From the NCBI GenBank assembly GCA_016788865.1, contig JAEUSB010000069.1, positions 51,477 through 115,476 of the forward strand: a DNA stretch of 64,000 bases. Direction: 5' to 3'. This document shows positions 57,780 through 64,000 of this stretch, piece after piece (the stretch's first letter is position 1; the number at the start of each line of letters is the position of its first letter). Made by a program: the position numbers and the translations under genes. The notes below the pieces were generated by a model that saw only the letters and a list, made by a program, of their open reading frames with translations, did not search any database and was not told the origin of the DNA. The DNA comes from Leptospirales bacterium (GTDB lineage Bacteria; Spirochaetota; Leptospiria; Leptospirales; Leptonemataceae).

Positions 57780-58670
57780 CTAAAAATAGCCCGAACGTTT
57801 GCGATCTTCCATTGCGGATTCAGATCGTCTATCATCAAGCCGCGAGCCGCGCTCGGTAGTGTTGCTGACTTTGATTTCAGAAATAATTTCATCTACGGAA
57901 GAGGCTGTTGATTCAACCGCGGCCGTGCAGGTCATATCGCCCACGGTACGGAAGCGGACCGGTCTTGATGTAACGCGTTCATCTTCGAGTTTGATAAAAT
58001 CAGAAACCGGAAAGAGAACTCCGTCTTTTTCAAATACGTCGCGCGTATGGGTGAAGTAGATTTCCGGAACCGGAATCTTCTCGAGCAGGATATAGTTCCA
58101 GACGTCGAGCTCTGTCCAGTTGCTCAAAGGAAAAATCCGAACGTTTTCTCCTGGTTGAATCTTTCCGTTGTAAAGATTCCAGAGTTCCGGCCGTTGCAGT
58201 CGCGGATCCCATTGGCCAAATGCGTCGCGAACAGAAAAGATACGCTCCTTTGCGCGAGCCTTCTCCTCATCTCGTCTTGCACCGCCGATGCAGGCATCGA
58301 ATCTGAATTCATCTATGGTCTCAAGGAGCGTTACCGTCTGAAGCATGTTGCGGCTTGCAAAACGTCCTTTTTCCTCAATGGCCGTGCCCTTGTTGATTGA
58401 ATCCTGAACATGCCGAGCGATCAGCGTTTCGCCAATGTTCTTAACCATATCATCGCGATACGTAATGGTTTCGGGAAAGTTGTGACCCGTGTCAATGTGC
58501 ACAAGCGGATAGGGAAACTTGCCCGGCCGGAATGCCTTCAGCGACAGGTGAACGAGCGTTATGGAGTCCTTGCCGCCTGAGAACAAAAGTGCAGGGCGAT
58601 CAAACTGCGCTGCAGTTTCTCTCAATATGTAGATGGCTTCCGCCTCAAGCTGTCTGAGATGGTCGATCAT
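57780..58670 (-). CDS. cysD: Sulfate adenylyltransferase subunit 2
   Basis: Catalytic subunit of ATP sulfurylase making adenosine 5'-phosphosulfate, 296 aa. The PP-loop S-G-G-K-D-S-I-T-L-V-H-L (residue ~31) binds ATP. Family segments are H-I-D-T-G-H-N-F-P-E, G-R-F-A-S-R-N-M-L-Q, I-G-G-A-R-R-D-E-E-K-A-R-A-K-E-R-I-F, F-P-L-S-N-W-T-E-L-D-V-W and E-R-G-S-R-L-D-D-R-R-S-E-S-A-M-E-D-R-K-R-S-G-Y-F. First gene of the cysD-cysN-fnr operon. It is divergent from the APS reductase gene; 93 nt separate them and probably hold both promoters. Confidence 0.95.
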   Translation of the reverse strand: MIDHLRQLEAEAIYILRETAAQFDRPALLFSGGKDSITLVHLSLKAFRPGKFPYPLVHIDTGHNFPETITYRDDMVKNIGETLIARHVQDSINKGTAIEEKGRFASRNMLQTVTLLETIDEFRFDACIGGARRDEEKARAKERIFSVRDAFGQWDPRLQRPELWNLYNGKIQPGENVRIFPLSNWTELDVWNYILLEKIPVPEIYFTHTRDVFEKDGVLFPVSDFIKLEDERVTSRPVRFRTVGDMTCTAAVESTASSVDEIISEIKVSNTTERGSRLDDRRSESAMEDRKRSGYF

Positions 58671-58763
58671 GGAGTTGAAACGTCCGCAGCCTCATTTTGA
58701 ACTTGACCCTTGCCAGGCAATCAGTTTTTTTGAAGTAATCCTATAGAAATACCAGGAAATGAA

Positions 58764-59492
58764 ATGCCCCTTTCGATTGAAGAAATTTCGAAGCTGAACG
58801 ATCGTCATGCCAGTTCGTCTGTCGAGGATCTGGTTGCTGCGGTTCTGGGGCTCGATCCTGGTCATACCACGCTGGCGTTGAGCTTGAGCGTGGAGGATAC
58901 GGTTTTGCTCCATGTGCTGTCCCAGGCGGCAAAGGCCCTTGGCGTGCAGGCTCATGCCTTTGCCCTGGATACAGGTCGCCTTCCGGAAGAAACCTACCAG
59001 GTTCTCGACGAGGTCCGGCAGAAGTATTCAAACGTCACAATCGACATCTACTTTCCTGATGCAGCCGCTGTGGAGAAATTGGTGCGCATGCGGGGGCCCT
59101 ATTCGTTTTACGAAAGCATCGAGAATCGAAAAGAATGCTGCCACATTAGAAAAGTTGAACCACTGAAGCGGGCGCTGGCTTCAAAAACGGCCTGGATGAC
59201 AGGGCTGAGGCGGGAGCAGAGCGTAACCCGCGCAGACATTTCGTTGTTTGAACGCGACGAAACACAGGGAGGGATTCTAAAAGTTAGTCCCCTTGCAGCC
59301 TGGAGTGAGTCCATGGTTTACGACTATGCAAAGGCGCATAACGTTCCGGTGCATCCACTCCATCGCAAAGGTTTTCCCAGTATTGGCTGTGAGCCCTGTA
59401 CCCGCGCAGTACAACCTGGCGAAGATATTCGTGCGGGCAGGTGGTGGTGGGAGAATGCGGATCAGAAGGAGTGCGGACTTCACGCCTCGTAG
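58764..59492 (+). CDS. cysH: Assimilatory APS reductase (CysH family, [4Fe-4S] type)
   Basis: Reduces adenylylsulfate to sulfite with thioredoxin, 242 aa. It has the PP-loop-like L-S-L-S-V-E-D-T region, the L-D-T-G-R-L-P-E-E-T motif, and the cluster-binding cysteines C-C (125-126) and C-x-x-C (209, 212). The catalytic Cys is in K-E-C-G-L-H (237). The C-C...C-x-x-C set marks the APS-type enzymes that carry an iron-sulfur cluster, unlike the PAPS reductases of enterobacteria. That agrees with the absence of cysC next to cysDN. AGGA precedes the ATG. The sirohaem-synthesis gene follows four bases downstream. Confidence 0.93.
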   Translation: MPLSIEEISKLNDRHASSSVEDLVAAVLGLDPGHTTLALSLSVEDTVLLHVLSQAAKALGVQAHAFALDTGRLPEETYQVLDEVRQKYSNVTIDIYFPDAAAVEKLVRMRGPYSFYESIENRKECCHIRKVEPLKRALASKTAWMTGLRREQSVTRADISLFERDETQGGILKVSPLAAWSESMVYDYAKAHNVPVHPLHRKGFPSIGCEPCTRAVQPGEDIRAGRWWWENADQKECGLHAS

Positions 59493-59495
59493 GCT

Positions 59496-60155
59496 ATGAA
59501 CGCCAATATGTCTGACGGATCCTTGCTTCCTCTGGCGCTCGATTTGCGGGGCCGGGCAATACTCGTCTGCGGGGAAAGCACGCATGCCCGCGAGAAGATC
59601 AAACTTCTACTAACGGCGGGCGCAAAGTTACGATTGTACTCATCGCTTTCAGATCCCAATATTGATGAATTCAAGGATTCCGTTGAGTGGCGCAGTCTTC
59701 CCGTTGAGCCCAATGACATTTCCGATGTGTTCCTTGTTGTCTACGTTGGAGAGGACAGAGCCGAAGCGGCTCGCCTGTTTCAGATGGCGGAAGCGAAAGC
59801 CAAATTCATCTGTTGCGTGGATGATCCCCAGCATTGCAATGTAATCTTTCCAGCAATTGCACGATCAGGTAAAGTTCAGGTCGCCGTGTCCACATCAGGA
59901 TTGAGCCCGACTCTGGCGCGGAAAATCAAAGATCAAATCCAGACGGAAATACTTGGCGACGATATTGGTCCATTCGCGGAATTCCTGGGCCGCGCCAGGG
60001 CCCGGCTGAACAGTCGGCTTGCCGGGATTGCGCGGCGCAAAGATTTCTGGGAAAGGGTCCTTGCAACCGACATTCGGCGCACACTGACTACGCAGGGCGA
60101 AGACGCCGCTCTCGAGGCAATTCAAATGATGCTCGAGGCAGAAACGCAGACCTGA
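59496..60155 (+). CDS. Precorrin-2 dehydrogenase / sirohydrochlorin ferrochelatase (CysG N-domain, Met8-like)
   Basis: Makes sirohaem from precorrin-2, providing the cofactor of sulfite reductase; 219 aa, the length of Met8/SirC-type enzymes. The NAD-binding loop is V-C-G-E-S-T-H-A-R-E-K, which replaces the usual G-G-G-x-x-A-x-R-K and is a degenerate form. The catalytic/chelatase segment V-D-D-P-Q-H-C-N-V-I-F-P-A and V-S-T-S-G-L-S-P-T-L-A-R-K-I-K match the family. No methyltransferase domain is fused. It shares the cysH operon, so sirohaem is made together with APS reduction. Confidence 0.87.
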   Translation: MNANMSDGSLLPLALDLRGRAILVCGESTHAREKIKLLLTAGAKLRLYSSLSDPNIDEFKDSVEWRSLPVEPNDISDVFLVVYVGEDRAEAARLFQMAEAKAKFICCVDDPQHCNVIFPAIARSGKVQVAVSTSGLSPTLARKIKDQIQTEILGDDIGPFAEFLGRARARLNSRLAGIARRKDFWERVLATDIRRTLTTQGEDAALEAIQMMLEAETQT

Positions 60156-60165
60156 TCTGGCGCCA

Positions 60166-61167
60166 TCACTTGAGCGATTCAATGCGAGTCCTCAAATTCT
60201 CGCGAAGGTTAACATAGAAAAGGGCATAGTCGGAAACGTGGTAATTCCCATTTCGACTTGAGTATCCCGGAGCAGTCGGCTCTGAAATGCGCAGCACACC
60301 GTCTTTGCAATACGCTGAACAGACATTCGGATCGATCTTTTTGAAATCGGATGAAACCCCACCGGCATTGTCCTTGATATTTCCGGGTGTATCGTTGTTT
60401 CTCCATGTAACTGGATTCACGCAAGCGTATGGTCCGGTTGGATCGTGCGGCAACTTGCGCATTTCTGCGCCCTCAATTGCCGAGCGGTAGCTGATAAAGC
60501 AAGCAGTCTGGGAGGCGCTATCACAGGGCGGTATCTGCGCGTACTGGTTCTCCGGAATTGCCATGCCAATCAGGTACGCCGCCACGAGTTTTTGTCTGAG
60601 GGGCTTATTATCAAACCTGTCTTTCAATAGCAGCATCGCATGGCGTGCTCCCTGGCTGTGTCCGGCGATCACAATTCTCCTTCCCTGGTTAAAATGAGCT
60701 ACGTAGTAGTCGAAGGCGCGAAGCACGTCTGAATACGCAGCATCAAGTGCCCTGGCGCCGTTTTCTTTCTCAATGAACGAGACCAGTGTCGCCTGACGGT
60801 AACGGGGAGCATAAATGCGTGCGCAGCAATTGAACACGCTTGCCTGAAGTCGAAGCGTGGTTGAATCGACCCGCGTGTTGATTTTGGAGTCTGCTGTGTC
60901 TGCGTTCCAGGTCTTCCCGAAGTAGAGGGTGGGATGGATAAAGAAAACATCCACTTGAGCTGATGATTGCTCATCCTTTAGATTGGTTTCTGCGGGAACT
61001 TCATCGGCCGTATCTTTGCGATCAGGCAGGGCTCCCCATTCAGACGGCTTTGCGTAATCGGGCGGCGGAGGCAGCATGGCCGAATCGAATGGATCCCCGG
61101 GTTTGATTAACCAGAGGCAAGAGGATAGGGAGGTCGTTACGGCCAGGATAGTGAGTCGATGAAACAT
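60166..61167 (-). CDS. DUF3089 family alpha/beta-hydrolase-like lipoprotein
   Basis: Exported protein of 333 aa with signal M-F-H-R-L-T-I-L-A-V-T-T-S-L-S-S-C, a lipobox at Cys17. The DUF3089 domain is clear: V-D-V-F-F-I-H-P-T-L-Y-F, W-N-A-D-x-x-D, Y-A-P-R-Y-R-Q-A, Y-S-D-V-L-R-A-F-D-Y-Y, N-Q-G-R-R-I-V-I-A-G-H-S-Q-G-A (nucleophile Ser). The A-G-H-S-Q-G elbow suggests esterase or lipase activity, but substrates of the family are unknown. Several cysteines (F-N-C-C-A-R) may be disulfide-bonded. Convergent with the sirohaem gene, ten bases apart, and divergent from the protease gene. Confidence 0.88.
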   Translation of the reverse strand: MFHRLTILAVTTSLSSCLWLIKPGDPFDSAMLPPPPDYAKPSEWGALPDRKDTADEVPAETNLKDEQSSAQVDVFFIHPTLYFGKTWNADTADSKINTRVDSTTLRLQASVFNCCARIYAPRYRQATLVSFIEKENGARALDAAYSDVLRAFDYYVAHFNQGRRIVIAGHSQGARHAMLLLKDRFDNKPLRQKLVAAYLIGMAIPENQYAQIPPCDSASQTACFISYRSAIEGAEMRKLPHDPTGPYACVNPVTWRNNDTPGNIKDNAGGVSSDFKKIDPNVCSAYCKDGVLRISEPTAPGYSSRNGNYHVSDYALFYVNLRENLRTRIESLK

Positions 61168-61336
61168 GTTCTTTTCAATTTAAACGATTTTCTCGAAAGG
61201 CGTGCAATTAATCCCGCATTTGTATTTTGCTTCCTTTAATTCTTTCAGACTGATCGAATGGGCGATGCGAAGAATTCTTGTCGAGGGGTTAAGGGAAAGT
61301 CTGATCGCCGGTCTTGTGAAGCAGAGGGGGGCGTCT

Positions 61337-62005
61337 GTGCGTTTCTTTCGCATCCTGCCGCTTTCGTTACTTGCGCTGTTGTCAGTCGCATGCCGTTCAG
61401 ATGAAATTTCATCGAGCGTCCTGGCCCGGGCGCGCATGCGCTCGGTTTCCATTTTGAAATCGAAGCAGGCCGTAGGGACGGGGATATTGCTCACCAACAA
61501 TCGCGTGCTGACCTGCGCGCACGTCACACCGGCAAGGCCAGACGCGTCCGGTGAAACAGTCTATCAGATCTCACTGAACGATGGAAGAATGGCGGAGGCT
61601 CATCTAACCAGGTCGTCTCTGGAACTCGACCTGGCCGTACTCGAAGGAGATATGGGATCCGTTGAGGCGCTTACATCAGAGAACTGGCTTGCGCGCGAGC
61701 GACTCTATGAAGGGCAACGTATCTTTCTGTACGGTGCGCCCTACGGCTTGCGCGACAGTCTGCTACTGGGAAGCATTTCGCAGACCAACCGAATCAATAC
61801 GGATCCTGGCTTTGCTGAGGTTCCTTTCATCCAGACGCAGGGAGTTTCCTTTCCCGGAACATCCGGATCGGGGGTATACACCTGGGACGGTCATTTGATT
61901 GGCATCAATCGCGCCGCGTACGGCACGAATCATTCCGGTCTCGGCCTTGTAATTCCGTCCGGATTCATTCTCCGATTCTTGCAGAGTCTGCCTGCAAGCC
62001 AGTGA
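61337..62005 (+). CDS. Trypsin-like serine protease lipoprotein
   Basis: Exported serine protease of about 222 aa. GTG 61337 has GAGGGGGG upstream and begins M-R-F-F-R-I-L-P-L-S-L-L-A-L-L-S-V-A-C, a lipobox at Cys19; the longer frame to 61202 does not start with a signal. The catalytic triad fits His62 in L-T-C-A-H-V, Asp98 in L-E-L-D-L-A-V-L, and Ser176 in F-P-G-T-S-G-S-G-V. This is the HtrA/DegP protease core without a PDZ domain. It is probably a membrane-anchored periplasmic or surface protease. Its stop lies one base from the end of the convergent cyclase gene. Confidence 0.85.
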   Translation: MRFFRILPLSLLALLSVACRSDEISSSVLARARMRSVSILKSKQAVGTGILLTNNRVLTCAHVTPARPDASGETVYQISLNDGRMAEAHLTRSSLELDLAVLEGDMGSVEALTSENWLARERLYEGQRIFLYGAPYGLRDSLLLGSISQTNRINTDPGFAEVPFIQTQGVSFPGTSGSGVYTWDGHLIGINRAAYGTNHSGLGLVIPSGFILRFLQSLPASQ

Positions 62006-62006
62006 G

Positions 62007-64000
62007 CTATTTTGTTTTCATTACCAGCGATCCGTTCCAGTCATCACCGGGTGGATCCGATTTGAAAACGCGACAGCGTTCAATCAAAAGGCGAGCTGCA
62101 ACATCACCGCCTGATCGTTCCTCGTTGAGCATGGCGTAAGTACTGATGGCCTCATCCCAATTGCGCTTGAGGTAGGCATCGAACGCGCGGCTGAATGCAT
62201 CGCACGCTTCAGCGGGCGACAGGCTTCCATAGTTATGATCGAGAGGTTCATAGACGGAAATTGGAATGCTTTTACCTTTCACGGCTACGCGATCGATGAT
62301 GCGGCAAGGTATCTCATTTTCTACCAGAACTTTTGTCGCTTCTGCAATCAGGATTGCAGCTCCGTACTGGCTTGTCAGACTTTCCAGTCTTGACCCGAGG
62401 TTCACATTGTCGCCAATGAGCGTGTAGTCCAGTCGTTGATCAGATCCAATATTCCCAACAATCATTTCTCCTGTGTTTACGCCCACGCCCATCCCAAGCG
62501 GAGCCATTTGCCGGGCAGCGAATTCTTCGTTCAATGTCCTGAGGGCCGCAGTCATTGCAAGTGCTGATCGAACGCCGAGCAGCGCATGATCCGGGCGATG
62601 AATTGGCGCTCCCCAGAATGCCATGATGGCGTCCCCAATGAACTTATCGAGAGTTCCTTTTTGCTCAAAAATGATGCGCACCATGTGGGAAAAGTATTCG
62701 TTGAGGATGGAGACAACCTGGGCCGCATCCATGTTCTCAGAGATTGTGGTAAATCCGCGAACATCTGAAAACAATACAGTGATGATCTTGCGTTCGCCAA
62801 CCTCCGCCTTGATTTCGCCGCGATTCATCACTTCTTCCAGTACGTCGGGCGAAAGGTATTTCGCCATTGCACCTTTGAATCGACGCTTCTCAGCGCCCTC
62901 GAAGTAAGTGAGTACGCCGAGTGCACCAAGGTATGCTGGAATGAACGTCAGAGGCACCGGCGCCAGGTAAAATGCATAGTCCAGGCGAAAAGAAAAGAGC
63001 GCGGCGAGCATGCAGGCTACAAACAGAACTCCGGGGACAAGTACGCGAATGATCATTCTGTGAAAATACAATGAGAAGAAAGCCGTGATCGCAAGCAGGA
63101 CGCCAGACAGTAGAAATCCCCAGAGTGCAGAACCGCGAATCATGAAGTGATTCCCAAGTATATTAGAAATCATTGTTGCATTGAGCGCAAACCCGGGCAT
63201 TGGTCCCTGCGGCGTGAGTTTTTCATCGTAGGTGGCTGCGGCTGAGGCGCCAAAGATTACAATCTTATCTGTGAAAGCGTCCTTTGGCACCTTTACACTG
63301 AGTCCAGCATCTGTTTCGCCCATTGTCTCAAGCGCACGAATCGAATCGATGATCCCACTGACGGAAATCCGATGAATCGAGTCTCGGGCAGTCACATCGT
63401 AGACCCATTTTTCGTAGTAATGAATTCTCCACAGGCCATTCTCCAGGGGGACCGTTACCTGCTCAGGTTTGCCACCGCGGAATCCTTCAATACGCAGTTC
63501 GTCCTTTGACATAGAAAGCCGGGGATCGGGATCCATTGTTGCGAGGAAGGCCTGCACGGGTAAGAGCAGGTACGATACGTCCCCGTACTGAAAGGTTGGT
63601 TCCGCCATGCGGGAGATCCCATCATCGTCTGGCAGATACGTTACGGAATGAAGCAGAGCATGATTCTTTACTTTTCCCTTTTTTTCATCCTGCATGATCT
63701 CTCCGGCGGGATACTGAATCACGTTGTAGTGGCGCGGATTGTAGTTCAGATATTTAACCGGAAAAGACTTTGCAGCAATAGCAGGCGGCAGCTTTTCCTC
63801 GGGCTCGCCTTCTTCTTTGCGCAATTGAATTGCATGCGAGAGCGGAATTACTTCGCTTACGGTTCGTGTTGCCGCGGCCAGCTTAGCGTCTTCCTCAGAC
63901 CTTTCAGTAAACATGATATCAAAGAGAATGATCCTGGGTCCGCCATCGGCGATGTACTGGAGGATTGGCTGGTATACGTCGCGCCTCCAGGGCCAACGGC
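62007..64000 (-). CDS. CHASE2-type class III adenylate/guanylate cyclase (5' end outside window)
   Basis: The last 664 or so residues of a membrane cyclase; the frame stays open to the window edge, reading W-P-W-R-R-D-V-Y and A-D-G-G-P-R-I-I-L-F-D-I-M-F, a typical CHASE2 interior. CHASE2 continues to about D-K-I-V-I-F-G-A-S-A-A-A-T-Y-D, then three TM helices, then the catalytic domain. Aspartates in F-S-D-V-R-G-F-T and G-D-A-I-M-A-F-W-G-A-P bind metal; I-G-D-N-V-N-L-G-S-R-L-E carries the Asn and Arg. A C-terminal tail (about 70 residues, Y-A-M-L-N-E-E-R) is helical. The extracytoplasmic CHASE2 domain would sense a ligand. Confidence 0.92.
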   Translation of the reverse strand, partial: RWPWRRDVYQPILQYIADGGPRIILFDIMFTERSEEDAKLAAATRTVSEVIPLSHAIQLRKEEGEPEEKLPPAIAAKSFPVKYLNYNPRHYNVIQYPAGEIMQDEKKGKVKNHALLHSVTYLPDDDGISRMAEPTFQYGDVSYLLLPVQAFLATMDPDPRLSMSKDELRIEGFRGGKPEQVTVPLENGLWRIHYYEKWVYDVTARDSIHRISVSGIIDSIRALETMGETDAGLSVKVPKDAFTDKIVIFGASAAATYDEKLTPQGPMPGFALNATMISNILGNHFMIRGSALWGFLLSGVLLAITAFFSLYFHRMIIRVLVPGVLFVACMLAALFSFRLDYAFYLAPVPLTFIPAYLGALGVLTYFEGAEKRRFKGAMAKYLSPDVLEEVMNRGEIKAEVGERKIITVLFSDVRGFTTISENMDAAQVVSILNEYFSHMVRIIFEQKGTLDKFIGDAIMAFWGAPIHRPDHALLGVRSALAMTAALRTLNEEFAARQMAPLGMGVGVNTGEMIVGNIGSDQRLDYTLIGDNVNLGSRLESLTSQYGAAILIAEATKVLVENEIPCRIIDRVAVKGKSIPISVYEPLDHNYGSLSPAEACDAFSRAFDAYLKRNWDEAISTYAMLNEERSGGDVAARLLIERCRVFKSDPPGDDWNGSLVMKTK

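Noticed and set aside
1..64000. tRNA, rRNA, CRISPR arrays, insertion sequences and prophage
   Set aside because: None was seen in any intergenic interval, and no transposase, integrase or Cas-like product is encoded.

Overview
The window most likely comes from a spirochaete of the order Leptospirales. It resembles Leptonema/Turneriella-type genomes, with moderate GC, more than the low-GC pathogenic Leptospira. This is inferred from gene content: several 7TM-DISM signalling proteins, three class III nucleotide cyclases, many lipoproteins with loose lipoboxes, a plastid-type ferredoxin-NADP reductase and an apolipoprotein N-acyltransferase. No rRNA, tRNA, CRISPR array, insertion sequence or phage gene was seen. 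Genes are densely packed and often overlap as ATGA.

Layout. 1-8.3 kb: the tail of a nucleotide cyclase, then a minus-strand run of five tightly spaced genes (TIGR01777 epimerase, photolyase, SDR epimerase, HAD phosphatase, lipoprotein). These are divergent from an FMN-dependent glutamate-synthase-like protein and a LytS/LytTR-type two-component pair. 8.3-10.8 kb: a secreted protein of unknown function and a small membrane-protein/SDR operon ending in an intrinsic terminator. 10.8-13.5 kb: a translationally coupled four-gene operon of a nucleotidyltransferase-fold protein, a TIGR04222-type membrane protein with a Gly/Cys-rich tail, a DUF692/MNIO iron oxidase and a 69-residue protein. This is the best candidate for an undescribed peptide- or protein-modification system. 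13.5-18.9 kb: a membrane-bound 7TM-DISM sigma-54 activator, divergent from a secreted lipase with a near-consensus sigma-54 promoter and followed by its foldase. 19-25 kb: Lnt, a FecR-domain protein with a haem motif, an alginate-export-type porin, a DUF374 acyltransferase and small membrane proteins. 25-31 kb: an organophosphate-antiporter-type MFS carrier, a PAS protein, a beta-propeller lipoprotein, and the SO2930-type dihaem cytochrome with its beta-helix lipoprotein partner. 31-35.4 kb: homoserine dehydrogenase, another cyclase and a DegT aminotransferase.

35.4-44.3 kb is a probable phosphate-starvation locus. It holds a PstS-like lipoprotein, a TonB-dependent receptor in one operon with ExbB, ExbD and TonB, and a two-lipoprotein operon. 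Pho-box-like direct repeats precede the receptor operon and the lipoprotein operon, with a weaker one before pstS. 44.5-51 kb is sulfate import: a sulfate-binding protein and a porin on the minus strand, an Rrf2 regulator, and CysT-CysW-CysA on the plus strand, with three copies of the inverted repeat ACGA-N9-TCGT around the regulator. 55.4-60.2 kb is sulfate assimilation: CysD, CysN, ferredoxin-NADP reductase and a 47-residue membrane protein on one strand, and an APS-type reductase and a sirohaem-synthesis enzyme on the other. Sulfite reductase itself is not in the window. The remainder is an ankyrin-repeat secreted protein, a 7TM-DISM/SpoIIE phosphatase, a DUF3089 lipoprotein, a serine-protease lipoprotein and a CHASE2 cyclase cut by the window edge.

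All calls come from reading the sequence. No database search or alignment was run, and start sites are judged from signal peptides, ribosome-binding sites and gene overlaps.
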